DNA of 9,837 nt from Spirochaetaceae bacterium (GTDB lineage Bacteria > Spirochaetota > Spirochaetia > JABEVK01): NCBI GenBank assembly GCA_023265735.1, contig JAHFSN010000042.1, forward strand, positions 1-9,837, read 5' to 3'. Both the position numbers and the translations under genes were made by a program. Positions 1 to 6,932 of this stretch are shown piece after piece (position 1 is the stretch's first letter; each line of letters opens with the position of its first letter). The notes under the pieces were generated by a model. It saw only the letters and a program-made list of their open reading frames with translations. It was not told the origin of the DNA and searched no databases.

Positions 1-24
1 ATCGATTTTGGGAACGGTATCCTT

Positions 25-639
25 ATGGACTACAACCACAATCTGTTTGTCGACCTCAACCGCTTCTACGCCCTGGGCCAGCACAACCCTGACCAGTCCT
101 TCCGGGCCACCGTCGACTTCTACGGAGCCAAGGCCGTGGTGGCGAACCAGGGCGGCAAGTTCACGTACACCGACAAGGGTCTGTTCGGCGGAACCCGGAC
201 CGTCACGACGACGGGCTCCCTGATCGAAATTCAGGAGCCGGGGTTCCTGGGAGGCCGGTCAAAAATCACCGTGGACGGGGGAAAACTGTCCTACGACCCG
301 GGAGGATTCCTCGGCCTGGGTTCCGTGACCCTGAACCAGACCGATCCCCTGGTAGTCACCATCCCGGCGTTCTTCGGAAAGAACGAATTCCGCCAGGTGC
401 GAAGCGACCGCATCGAATTCGATAAGTCCTTTTCCCTCGAGGAGCACGAAAACACCATCACCATGGAATTTCAGGGACTCTTCGGCATCAAAGCCAGGTA
501 CGTGTTCTTTCGGACGGCCCAGGGATTTGTCTTCTACGACACGACGAGCCTCGACGGCCTCGAAGTCCACCGGGAGGGCAACAAGATCCTCCACTACACG
601 GGGAAGACAAAGGCCGGAGAGATCGACTTGGAGTCCTAG
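25..639 (+). CDS. Unrecognised 21-residue-repeat protein, possibly 5'-partial
   Basis: The 204-residue product matches no family I recognise. Residues 25-129 are five back-to-back units of exactly 21 residues. A sixth unit (145-165) follows a 15-residue insertion. Each unit has a short alternating beta-like strand, a turn of type G-[FL]-[FL]-G (GLFGG at 52, GFLGG at 73, GFLGL at 94, AFFGK at 115, GLFGI at 151; FYGA at 32-35 is the weakest) and a second strand ending near V/I. This suggests stacked beta-hairpins or a beta-solenoid. There is no cysteine, membrane segment or signal peptide after the chosen start. The frame is open back to base 1, so the protein could begin upstream. ATG 25 is preferred because the eight codons before it lack the GC-rich third positions of the gene, but it has no clear ribosome-binding site. 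The stop lies 3 bp from the convergent sufU stop. Function is unknown. Confidence 0.75.
   Translation: MDYNHNLFVDLNRFYALGQHNPDQSFRATVDFYGAKAVVANQGGKFTYTDKGLFGGTRTVTTTGSLIEIQEPGFLGGRSKITVDGGKLSYDPGGFLGLGSVTLNQTDPLVVTIPAFFGKNEFRQVRSDRIEFDKSFSLEEHENTITMEFQGLFGIKARYVFFRTAQGFVFYDTTSLDGLEVHREGNKILHYTGKTKAGEIDLES
97..519 (+). repeat. Protein-level 21-residue tandem repeat region
   Basis: The glycine-aromatic turns of consecutive units start at residues 31, 52, 73, 94 and 115, an exact period of 21 codons (63 bp). A sixth copy at 151 follows a 15-codon insertion. The DNA copies are diverged, so this is an old, structurally constrained repeat and not a recent expansion. Confidence 0.7.
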
Positions 640-642
640 GGT

Positions 643-1059
643 TCAGAGATCCCCGAGGGCCTGTTCTACGGCGTGCCACGCCAGCGTCGCGCACTTGACC
701 CGGACGGGGAGCTCGATCACACCCTTGAGGGCCGCGATGTCGCCCAGATCGTCGAGGCTGTCGGCAGGCTGCTCGCCCCGGATCACCCCCAGAAACTGGG
801 ACACAATCTGCTTGGCTTCGGGGACGGTCTTTCCGGTCAGGAGCTCGCTCATCATGCTGGCCGAGCACATCGAAATGGAGCAGCCCGAGCCGTCAAAATA
901 GACGTTCTCAATGTGCTGGGAATCTCCGTCGAGGAGGACCTTCACGCTGTCCCCGCAGGACGGGTTCTCCACCGCTTTCAGGTGGCTCAGCTCCCGTTTG
1001 TTTCGAGGATTCTTGTAGTGATCTCGGATGATTTCCTGATACAGTTCGTCGAAGGCCAT
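643..1059 (-). CDS. sufU: SufU, zinc-dependent sulfur acceptor / Fe-S assembly protein
   Basis: The 138-residue product belongs to the IscU/NifU-N fold family. In the SUF pathway SufU takes persulfide sulfur from SufS and passes it to SufBCD, in the cytoplasm. The expected ligands are visible: C35 and D37 (PSCGD), C60 (GSGC) and C123 (VKCATLAW). An extra segment of about 20 residues lies between C60 and C123 (around 86-113), which separates SufU from classical IscU. IscU-type proteins also carry a conserved LPPVK-like loop for HscA, and I see only PVRVKC here, which again favours SufU. It is the last gene of the suf operon, 48 bp after sufS. The ATG has only a weak upstream purine stretch (TTGAAG). 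The stop is 3 bp from the convergent upstream gene with no obvious terminator between them. Confidence 0.93.
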   Translation of the reverse strand: MAFDELYQEIIRDHYKNPRNKRELSHLKAVENPSCGDSVKVLLDGDSQHIENVYFDGSGCSISMCSASMMSELLTGKTVPEAKQIVSQFLGVIRGEQPADSLDDLGDIAALKGVIELPVRVKCATLAWHAVEQALGDL

Positions 1060-1107
1060 ACTTCAAATTACCGTTTTCGCCGCCCTTGGGCAAGTTCCGC
1101 AGGAACC

Positions 1108-2361
1108 TTACAGCTGGGCCGAGGCGTCCCGGACCGCCGCGGCGAAGGCGTCTACCTCGTCTTTGGTGTTGTAGAAGTAGAAGCTGGCCCGAGCCGTGCT
1201 CACGACACCGAGCCTCCGGGCCAGGGGATGGGCACAGTGGTGTCCGGCCCGGACCGCCACCCCGCGGCTGTCGAGGAAGGCCGAGAGGTCGTGGGCGTGG
1301 ATGCCATCGAGGAGAAACGCAATGATGCCGCCCTTCCCGGGTGCGGTGCCGAAGAACCGGATCCTCGGAATGCCCTTCAGCTGCTCCATGGCGTAGTCGA
1401 GGAGCAGGCCCTCGTACCGGTGGATCCAGTCGAGACCCACGGCGTCGAGGTAGTCGATGGCAGCGTGAAGTCCGGCGGCGCCTTCCATGTGGGGGGTTCC
1501 CGCTTCGAACTTGTAGGGGAGGTCGTTGGCCTCGAAATGGTCAAGCCAGACCGAGCGGATCATGTCGCCGCCGCCCTGGTAGGGGGGGAGCTTTTCCAGC
1601 CACTCCTTCTTGCCATAGAGGACGCCAAACCCCGTGGGGCCGCCCATCTTGTGGCTGCTGAAGGCCAGAAAATCGCAGTCCAGGGCCCGGACGTCGACCC
1701 TCATGTGGGGAACCGACTGGGCCCCGTCGACCAGAACGGGAACGCCCCGCTCGTGGGCAAAGGCGATCACCTCTTCCAGGGGGTTGATCGTCCCCAGGAC
1801 GTTGCTCATGGCCGCCAGGGTCACCAGCTTCACCCGGGGAGACCAGAGCACGGGCAGCTGGTCGATCCGGAGGACACCGTCATCCGTGATGGGCAGAAAC
1901 TTCAGCTTCAGGCCGTACTGGTCCGCCACCATCTGCCAGGGCACCAGGTTGGCGTGGTGCTCCATCTCGGTGGCGATGATTTCGTCACCGGGAGACAGGA
2001 GCTTGGCGAAGGATTGGGCCACCAGATTGATGGAATCCGTGGTCCCCCTGGTGAAGATGATCTCTTCGCGGCTCGACGCGTTGAGCAGCGTCTTCACCCG
2101 ATCCCGGGAGGCTTCGTAGATCCGCGTCGCCTCCTCCCCCAGGCTGTGGATGGCCCGGTGGACGTTGGCGTTGGCGTTCTCGTCGTAGGACCGGATGGCG
2201 TCGAGGACGGACCGGGGCTTCTGGGCCGTGGCCGCGTTATCGAAGTAGACGAGAGTTCGCGGCTTTCCCCCCAGCACGAGGGGCCGGTTGAGGATGGGAA
2301 AATCCTGGCGAAGGCGCTGGACCTTCGGCTGAGCATCGAGGAGTTCCTGGTGGTTGGTCAT
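1108..2361 (-). CDS. sufS: SufS, group II cysteine desulfurase
   Basis: The 417-residue product is a PLP-dependent class V aminotransferase-fold enzyme that converts L-cysteine to alanine and leaves a persulfide on its active-site cysteine. Visible residues are the PLP-stacking histidine in TEMEHHAN (H136), D212 and Q215 in VDGAQ, the Schiff-base lysine K238 in SSHKMGG, catalytic C376 in RAGHHCAHPL, and R391 in the TARASFYFYNT substrate-binding motif. A short loop around the catalytic cysteine is typical of the SufS group, which needs SufE or SufU as acceptor; SufU is encoded next. ATG 2361 was chosen because it overlaps the sufD stop as ATGA, follows AGGA at 6 nt, and starts where the protein becomes family-like. 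The frame stays open upstream, but those 73 codons lie inside sufD and look like out-of-frame sequence. Confidence 0.95.
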   Translation of the reverse strand: MTNHQELLDAQPKVQRLRQDFPILNRPLVLGGKPRTLVYFDNAATAQKPRSVLDAIRSYDENANANVHRAIHSLGEEATRIYEASRDRVKTLLNASSREEIIFTRGTTDSINLVAQSFAKLLSPGDEIIATEMEHHANLVPWQMVADQYGLKLKFLPITDDGVLRIDQLPVLWSPRVKLVTLAAMSNVLGTINPLEEVIAFAHERGVPVLVDGAQSVPHMRVDVRALDCDFLAFSSHKMGGPTGFGVLYGKKEWLEKLPPYQGGGDMIRSVWLDHFEANDLPYKFEAGTPHMEGAAGLHAAIDYLDAVGLDWIHRYEGLLLDYAMEQLKGIPRIRFFGTAPGKGGIIAFLLDGIHAHDLSAFLDSRGVAVRAGHHCAHPLARRLGVVSTARASFYFYNTKDEVDAFAAAVRDASAQL

Positions 2362-3569
2362 TCGCTTTCCTGGCAGACTCCCAGGTGGGCATCGGCCCCG
2401 AGGGCGCAGGCGACGAGGGTCTCCACCTCGTCCCGGAGGAACGAAGGCGCCTCGTCGATCAGCTCGGCGAAGAGTCCTTGGGCGATGAGGAGCCGGGCCT
2501 CTTCCTTGCTGAAGCCGCGGGCGGTGAGGTAGTACACCTCTTCCTCGTTCACCTTGCCGGTGGTCGAACCGTGGGAGCATTTGACGTCATTGGTGTCGAT
2601 CTTCAACTGGGGGAGGCTGTCGGCCCGGGCCCCATCGTTGAGGATGAGGTTCTTGTTGCTAAGGTACGCGTCGGTCTTGCTGGCCTCGGGTTTCACCTCG
2701 ATGAGTCCCTGGAAGACCGTCCGCGCCCGGTCGCGGACCGCCCCTTTGTAGAGGGCGTAGCTGCTGGCCTGGGGCGACGCGTGGGTGAGGCTGATCCTCA
2801 TGTCCTTGTGCTGGTCGTCCACCCCGAAGTAGAGGCCGTGGGTGCGTACCGACGAGCCCTCTCCGGCCAGGGTGAAGTCGAACCGGGTCTTCACCACGCC
2901 GCCGCCGATGGGGGCGCACCAGTGGAAGAACTGAGCATCCCGGCCCAGGGTGGCAAAGCTGTGGTCCAGGACGGCGGCGGCCCGCCCGTGGGTCTGGAGC
3001 TCGCTCAGACGGAATACCGCGCCGGCGCCCACGTCGACGCTGGTGGCCGAGTCGACGGTGAACGCCTTTCCCTCGGGGGAGCGATGGCGGACGACCAGCG
3101 CCGCCTGGGAGGCTTCTCCCAAAGAAACGGCGATATGCGGAGTCGTCACAACGCCGGAGCGGTTCTCGGTGATCTCGATCAGGAAGGGCGCCTCGGCAGT
3201 GGCCCGGGCGGGCACCACGAGGACGGCCCCAAATTCGACGCGGCTGTAGTGCCCCGACGAGGCCAGGGTGTCGGCCAGGGTCAGGCCCCGGGCCAGATGA
3301 TCCTTCACCAGCGCAGGGGCGTCGGTCAAAGAACCGAAGAGGAAGCCTTGGGCCACCAATTCGGGGGCGAGGTCGGCTCCCGCCAGGACCCCGTCGACGA
3401 AGGACAGACGTCCCGAGAACGCCGGGTCATGGTCCAGCTTTTTGGCGGGCTTTCCCTGGGACGGCCCGGCGGCGGAGCGGCTTTCGAGGGCAAATTTCTC
3501 CAGCGACGAGCGTCGCCACTCTTCGTTGGTCCGGCCGGGCCAGGTGAGATCGGGCTTGACGGCGGTCAT
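2358..3569 (-). CDS. sufD: SufD, Fe-S scaffold complex subunit
   Basis: The 403-residue product is a SufB/SufD-family right-handed beta-helix subunit of the cytoplasmic SufBC2D scaffold. The diagnostic C-terminal block is present: an [17 protein letters not shown] core (about 286-302), [20 protein letters not shown] (319-338) and the helical [14 protein letters not shown] tail (351-365) that contacts SufC. H333 in KCSHGS aligns with the SufD histidine (H360 in E. coli) placed at the cluster-forming interface with SufB. The N-terminal 110 residues are less conserved, as is usual for SufD. The start overlaps the sufB stop as ATGA, and GGAGGGG lies inside the last sufB codons, so translation is probably coupled, giving balanced B and D amounts. 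Confidence 0.94.
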   Translation of the reverse strand: MTAVKPDLTWPGRTNEEWRRSSLEKFALESRSAAGPSQGKPAKKLDHDPAFSGRLSFVDGVLAGADLAPELVAQGFLFGSLTDAPALVKDHLARGLTLADTLASSGHYSRVEFGAVLVVPARATAEAPFLIEITENRSGVVTTPHIAVSLGEASQAALVVRHRSPEGKAFTVDSATSVDVGAGAVFRLSELQTHGRAAAVLDHSFATLGRDAQFFHWCAPIGGGVVKTRFDFTLAGEGSSVRTHGLYFGVDDQHKDMRISLTHASPQASSYALYKGAVRDRARTVFQGLIEVKPEASKTDAYLSNKNLILNDGARADSLPQLKIDTNDVKCSHGSTTGKVNEEEVYYLTARGFSKEEARLLIAQGLFAELIDEAPSFLRDEVETLVACALGADAHLGVCQESE

Positions 3570-4990
3570 CCGACAGACCCCTCCATTTCCAGCTCGATGA
3601 GCCGGTTCAGTTCGACGGCGTACTCCATGGGCAGCTGTTTGACCAGGGGGTCAATGAACCCGTTGACGATCATCATCCCCGCTTCCTCTTCGCCGATCCC
3701 CCGGCTCATGAGGTAGAGGAGCTGGTCCTCGCTGATCTTTGAGACCTTGGCCTCGTGCTCCATGCTCACGTCATCGCTCTGGATGTCCATGATGGGGTAG
3801 GTGTTGGTCTTCGAATCGGCGGTGAGCAGCAGGGCGTCACACTCGACCTTCGAGCGGACGTTCTTGAGCCCGGGGCTGGCCTTGATCATGCCGCGGTAGC
3901 TCGAAATGCCCCCGGACTTGCTGATCGACTTGGCCGTGACCACGCTCGAGGTGTCGTCGGCGAAGTGCATGATCTTGGTGCCGGTGTCCTGCTCCTGACC
4001 TTTGTTGGCGAAGGCGATGCTGGTCACCTCTCCGTGGGCGCCCTTCCCCATGAGGAAGATGGCGGGGTACTTCATGGTCACCTTGCTGCCGATGTTGCCG
4101 TCGACCCATTCCACGGTGGCATGGTCGTAGGCGAAGGCTCGCTTGGTCACGAGGTTGTACATGTTGTTGGACCAGTTCTGGATGGTGGAGTACCGCACTC
4201 GGGCCCCGGGAAGGGCCACGATCTCGACCACGGCCGAATGCAGGCTGTCCTTGGTGAACACGGGAGCCGTGCACCCTTCGATGTAATGGACGAAGGCCCC
4301 CTCGTCGACCACGATGAGGGTCCGCTCGAACTGCCCGAAGCTCTTGGTGTTGACCCGGAAGTAGGCCTGGAGCGGAATGTCGACATGGACGCCCTTGGGC
4401 ACGTAGATGAATGACCCCCCGGACCACACCGCGGTGTTGAGGGCGGCGAACTTGTTGTCGGCGTGGGGAATCACCGTGCCGAAGTACTTCTTGATGATGT
4501 CGGGATGGTTGAGGACGGCGTCTTCGGGGCTGCTGAAGAGCACGCCCTGGTCGGTGAGGTTCTTCTGCAGGTTGTGGTAGACCATCTCGCTGTCGTACTG
4601 GGCCCCCACGCCGGCCAGAAACTTCTTCTCAGCCTCGGGGATGCCCAGCCGGTCGTAGGTCTTGCGGATCTCCTCGGGGACGTCGTCCCAGCTGGTGGCC
4701 GACTCCTCGGAGGGTTTGGCGTAGTAGTAGATTTCGTCGAAGTCGATGCCCGAGAGGTCGGCGCCCCAGACGGGCATGGGCATCCGGCGAAACGTTTCCA
4801 GGGCCTTGAGCCGGTAGTTGAGCATCCAAGACGGCTCGTTCTTCGCCGCGCTGATCTGCCGGACGACCTCTTCGGTCAGACCCTTCTGCGACTTGATGAG
4901 GGATCGTTCGGGCATGGAGAAGCCGAACTTGTAGTCGGCGGCGAAATCGTCACCCAACTGGTTCTCGGCGGGGATCATTTCTGTGGACAT
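3566..4990 (-). CDS. sufB: SufB, Fe-S scaffold complex subunit
   Basis: The 474-residue product is the SufB subunit of the SufBCD scaffold, where de novo Fe-S clusters form in the cytoplasm. Its length and motifs are canonical: the N-terminal [17 protein letters not shown] segment, [19 protein letters not shown] (194-212), EGCTAP with C240 (sulfur entry; C254 in E. coli), KVECDALL with C384 (C405 in E. coli, cluster site), and [15 protein letters not shown] with H412/E413. No expected residue is missing. The start has the strongest ribosome-binding site in the operon (AAGGAGG at 4997-5003, 6 nt from the ATG), suggesting strong re-initiation after the 45-bp gap from sufC. It overlaps sufD by 4 bp. 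Confidence 0.97.
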   Translation of the reverse strand: MSTEMIPAENQLGDDFAADYKFGFSMPERSLIKSQKGLTEEVVRQISAAKNEPSWMLNYRLKALETFRRMPMPVWGADLSGIDFDEIYYYAKPSEESATSWDDVPEEIRKTYDRLGIPEAEKKFLAGVGAQYDSEMVYHNLQKNLTDQGVLFSSPEDAVLNHPDIIKKYFGTVIPHADNKFAALNTAVWSGGSFIYVPKGVHVDIPLQAYFRVNTKSFGQFERTLIVVDEGAFVHYIEGCTAPVFTKDSLHSAVVEIVALPGARVRYSTIQNWSNNMYNLVTKRAFAYDHATVEWVDGNIGSKVTMKYPAIFLMGKGAHGEVTSIAFANKGQEQDTGTKIMHFADDTSSVVTAKSISKSGGISSYRGMIKASPGLKNVRSKVECDALLLTADSKTNTYPIMDIQSDDVSMEHEAKVSKISEDQLLYLMSRGIGEEEAGMMIVNGFIDPLVKQLPMEYAVELNRLIELEMEGSVG

Positions 4991-5035
4991 GGAAGGCCTC
5001 CTTGAAGCCGGGCGCCTGGGGCCGCCCTCCGCGAA

Positions 5036-5791
5036 TCACGCACCGTACTTTTCCTTCACCCAGTCGTACCCCTTTTCCTCAAGGGCCGTGACCAGTTCGC
5101 TGCCGCCGGTGGTGACGACGCGACCCTGGTACAAAATATGGACGAAATCCGGTTGAATGTAGTTCAGAATGCGCTGGTAGTGGGTGATGATCAGGGCACC
5201 GAAGTCGTCGCCCCGAAGCCGGTTGATGCCCTTGGAGACGACCTTCAGGGCGTCGATGTCGAGGCCCGAGTCCGTCTCGTCGAAGAGGGCGAACCGGGGC
5301 TTCAGGGTCAGCAGCTGCAGGATCTCCATGCGTTTCTTCTCACCGCCCGAAAACCCTTCGTTCAGGTAGCGGTTGATGAACTGCTGGTCCATTTCCAGGA
5401 AGCTCATGTCTTCCCGGGCCTGCTTGATGAACTTGGTGACGTTGAGTTTTTCACCCCTGACGGCCATGTGAATCTCGGCGGCGCGCTTGAGGAACTTGCC
5501 CACGGTGACGCCGGGAATCTCCACGGGGTACTGGAAAGCCAGGAAGAGCCCCGCCTTCGACCGGTCAGGAACGTCCATCTCGAGAAGGTCCTGCCCGTCG
5601 AGGAGGATCTTGCCGCCCGTGACGGTGTACTTGGGATGGCCCATCAAGATATTCGCGAGGGTGGATTTTCCATGGCCATTGGGCCCCATCAGGGCATGGA
5701 TCTCCCCCGTCTTAATCTCGAGGTCCACCCCCTTGAGGATGGGCTTCCCCTCGATTTCGGCGGTGAGCCCTTCGATGCGCAGTGTCTTCAA
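5036..5791 (-). CDS. sufC: SufC, ABC-type ATPase of the Fe-S scaffold
   Basis: The 251-residue product is a soluble ABC ATPase that dimerises on SufB/SufD and drives the conformational change needed for cluster assembly. Visible are Walker A GPNGHGKST (36-44), the Q-loop Q87 in LAFQYP, signature FSGGEKKR (147-154), Walker B FALFDE ending in E172, the D-loop SGLD and switch histidine H204 in ITHYQR. The SufC-typical GPNGHGKST and DSGLDIDALK stretches exclude most transporter ATPases, and no membrane partner is nearby. The start is TTG at 5791, preceded by GAGGAG at 7 nt. No closer ATG or GTG exists in frame, and the product begins exactly as SufC proteins do. The non-ATG start may tune its amount. 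It lies 54 bp after sufT, with a stem-loop in the gap. Confidence 0.95.
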   Translation of the reverse strand: MKTLRIEGLTAEIEGKPILKGVDLEIKTGEIHALMGPNGHGKSTLANILMGHPKYTVTGGKILLDGQDLLEMDVPDRSKAGLFLAFQYPVEIPGVTVGKFLKRAAEIHMAVRGEKLNVTKFIKQAREDMSFLEMDQQFINRYLNEGFSGGEKKRMEILQLLTLKPRFALFDETDSGLDIDALKVVSKGINRLRGDDFGALIITHYQRILNYIQPDFVHILYQGRVVTTGGSELVTALEEKGYDWVKEKYGA

Positions 5792-5826
5792 AACGTTCTC
5801 CTCGTACTCTGGGGACGAAAACCCAC

Positions 5827-5845
5827 CCGAAGCGCGGTGCTTCGG
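5827..5845 (-). other. Stem-loop between sufT and sufC
   Basis: Directly after the sufT TAG the transcript reads CCGAAGC-ACCGC-GCUUCGG, a perfect 7-bp stem with a 5-nt loop, followed by GUGGGUUUUCG. The uridine run is only four long, so it is a weak or partial terminator at best. It could also protect the 3' end of a processed sufT message or attenuate sufCBDSU. The pairing is seen in the sequence; the role is inferred. Confidence 0.5.
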
Positions 5846-6148
5846 CTAGATGGGGATACCCAACGTGAGCTTGAGCTCTTCGCTCATCATATCCTTGTTC
5901 CACGGCGGGTCCCAGACGATGGTTGCCGTGACATTCTGAACGCCGGTCCGAGCCTTGACGGTCTCCTGGAGATCCTCCAGGAGGAGGTCGCCCACGGGAC
6001 AAGCCGGGCTCGTCAGGGTGAAGTCGATTTCCACCCGATCCTCGTTGACGTCGACCCGGTAGATCAAACCGAGGTCGAGGATGGGCAGACCCAAATCCGG
6101 GTCCAGAACCTCTCCCACCGCTGAATACACATCTTCGACCGTCGGCAT
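5846..6148 (-). CDS. sufT: SufT-like MIP18/DUF59 Fe-S maturation protein
   Basis: The 100-residue product is a single MIP18-family (DUF59) domain. Family features are DPDLGLPILDLGLIY (16-30), the LTSPACPVGD motif with the conserved C50, and the C-terminal DPPWNKDMMSEELKLTLGI block. SufT proteins assist Fe-S protein maturation or cluster transfer. Relatives include PaaD and eukaryotic CIA2, but the position at the head of a suf operon favours SufT. The start is ATG 6148, not the in-frame ATG at 6163, because GGAGGAG (6154-6160) sits 5 nt before 6148, and the protein from MPTVEDVY matches the usual family start. The earlier ATG would lie inside the palindromic operator and has no binding site. 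It is the first gene of the operon. Confidence 0.9.
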   Translation of the reverse strand: MPTVEDVYSAVGEVLDPDLGLPILDLGLIYRVDVNEDRVEIDFTLTSPACPVGDLLLEDLQETVKARTGVQNVTATIVWDPPWNKDMMSEELKLTLGIPI

Positions 6149-6153
6149 GAAGA

Positions 6154-6160
6154 CTCCTCC
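6154..6160 (-). promoter_or_regulatory. sufT ribosome-binding site
   Basis: GGAGGAG on the minus strand lies 5 nt before ATG 6148 and decides the sufT start over the upstream in-frame ATG at 6163. It ends one base from the palindromic operator, so a bound protein could also limit ribosome-site availability at the DNA template level. Confidence 0.75.
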
Positions 6161-6161
6161 C

Positions 6162-6186
6162 ATAGATGACCGTGAAGGTCACCTAT
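6162..6186. promoter_or_regulatory. IscR/Rrf2-like palindromic operator in the suf leader
   Basis: ATAGATGACC and GGTCACCTAT form 10-bp arms around a 5-bp spacer (GTGAA), pairing at 9 of 10 positions, for 25 bp in total. The architecture and half-site resemble the type 1 E. coli IscR site (half-site ATASYYGACT, 25 bp overall); each arm agrees at about 8 of 10 positions. It covers about +6 to +30 of the predicted suf transcript, a position suited to repression by roadblock. IscR-type Rrf2 regulators commonly control suf/isc operons. That this site binds such a protein is inference; no Rrf2 gene is in the window. Confidence 0.6.
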
Positions 6187-6197
6187 CGTCCTTATTC

Positions 6198-6226
6198 AAA
6201 ATAGGAAAAAAGGGACATTTGTGCAA
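6198..6226 (-). promoter_or_regulatory. Predicted sigma70-type promoter of the suf operon
   Basis: On the minus strand TTGCAC (6226-6221) is separated by 17 bp from TATTTT (6203-6198). The predicted transcription start is near 6191-6192, giving a leader of about 44 nt that contains the palindromic operator and the sufT ribosome-binding site. The hexamers are imperfect (TTG conserved in -35, 4 of 6 in -10), as expected for a regulated promoter. Confidence 0.45.
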
Positions 6227-6259
6227 GGGTCGGCTTTCGATTATTCGGTATTTTTTGGA

Positions 6260-6293
6260 CGACATAAAGGGCAATTTCGGAGTCTTTGTGTCG
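6260..6293. repeat. Inverted repeat in the suf/oxidoreductase divergent region
   Basis: CGACATAAAG and CTTTGTGTCG are 10-bp inverted arms separated by 14 bp, with one mismatch (T opposite G, which would be a wobble pair in RNA). It ends 3 bp before the predicted -35 box of the rightward gene and lies roughly 70-100 bp upstream of the predicted suf start. It may be a binding site for a second regulator or a cruciform/hairpin; neither is proven. Confidence 0.4.
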
Positions 6294-6296
6294 CCC

Positions 6297-6326
6297 TTGC
6301 CGGGCGAACCGCCGCCGTGGTATTTT
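6297..6326 (+). promoter_or_regulatory. Predicted extended -10 promoter giving a leaderless mRNA
   Basis: TTGCCG (6297-6302), an 18-bp spacer and TATTTT (6321-6326) preceded by TG one base away (TGG-TATTTT). The -10 ends 6 bp before ATG 6333, so transcription would begin at or next to the A of the start codon. No Shine-Dalgarno-like sequence lies upstream of the ATG. Confidence 0.5.
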
Positions 6327-6332
6327 CCCCGC

Positions 6333-6932
6333 ATGCCGACAGACATCCGTCCCCGGGCCCTGGTAGTCCTCTGCCATCCCAATCGCTCCGGTTTCAACCA
6401 GGCGGTGGCCGAGGCCGCCCGAGCTGCCCTCTCCCTCACCCATGACGTGGATTTCCTCGATCTCTATCAGGAGGGCTTCGATCCCGTCCTCCCCGCCGCC
6501 GAACTTCCCCGCAAGTTCACGTTTGACGACAACACCCAGAGGTACGGCAGCCTCGTCAAGTCCGCCACCGTGTACGTCTTCGCCCATCCCGACTGGTGGG
6601 GAGGCCCCCCGGCCCTCCTCAAGGGCTTCATTGACCGGGTCTTCCGCCCGGGAATTACCTACGAATACGACGGCTACGAGTTCTTGTCGGCCAAGAAGGC
6701 CGAGCTCCTCGCCGGACGTAAAGCCATGGTCTTCAACACGACCGACTACCAGCGCCCCGAGGGGGACGATCCGTCGGCCGTGATCTGGAAGAAGAATGTC
6801 TTTGGGTACTGCGGCATCCAGGATGCCCAGGTTCACACCTTCTACGACACCTACAACTCCAGCTACGAGGCCCGCCACCAGTGGATTGAGGACGTGCCCG
6901 CCAAGATTCAGGCCTTGGTCTTGAACGCGTAG
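6333..6932 (+). CDS. Flavodoxin-fold NAD(P)H oxidoreductase (quinone reductase-like)
   Basis: The 199-residue product belongs to the Flavodoxin_2 family (MdaB/KefF/NQO type), cytoplasmic FMN or FAD proteins that pass two electrons from NAD(P)H to quinones or similar acceptors. Family marks are the N-terminal phosphate-binding strand-loop ALVVLCHPNRSGFNQAV (about 9-25), FAHPDWWGGPPALLKGFIDR (about 87-106) and VFRPGITYEY after it, the classic HP-WWG-PP-LKG-IDRV-PG signature. The exact acceptor cannot be read from the sequence. ATG 6333 is chosen: it has no ribosome-binding site but sits 6 bp after an extended -10 box, suggesting leaderless translation, and the family-like sequence starts here. 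The frame is open further upstream inside sufT and is not believed coding there. It is divergent from suf and overlaps the convergent HD-GYP gene by 25 bp at the 3' end. Confidence 0.9.
   Translation: MPTDIRPRALVVLCHPNRSGFNQAVAEAARAALSLTHDVDFLDLYQEGFDPVLPAAELPRKFTFDDNTQRYGSLVKSATVYVFAHPDWWGGPPALLKGFIDRVFRPGITYEYDGYEFLSAKKAELLAGRKAMVFNTTDYQRPEGDDPSAVIWKKNVFGYCGIQDAQVHTFYDTYNSSYEARHQWIEDVPAKIQALVLNA

Noticed and set aside
1094..1106. Small inverted repeat GTTCC-GCA-GGAAC before sufU
   Set aside because: A 5-bp stem with a 3-nt loop and no T-tract is too weak to call a terminator or regulator.
673..2532. A 619-codon open frame on the + strand across sufU and sufS
   Set aside because: It is antisense to two well-recognised genes. 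Its product is rich in G, R, V, D and H with no domain, as expected from the reverse strand of GC-rich codons. Other long antisense frames (2385-3716, 5138-6124, 7259-8434) fail for the same reason.
2362..2580. Upstream extension of sufS by 73 codons
   Set aside because: The extra residues are arginine/proline/glycine-rich, lie inside sufD in another frame, and the ATGA overlap with AGGA before ATG 2361 explains the start.
4991..5035. GC-rich hairpin (GGGCG...CGCCC) in the sufC-sufB gap
   Set aside because: Only a 5-bp stem with an unpaired interior and no T-tract; such pairing is common by chance in this base composition.
6081..6332. Upstream extension of the flavodoxin-like gene
   Set aside because: It would run back into sufT and through the promoter region. 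Family similarity starts at about residue 9 from ATG 6333.
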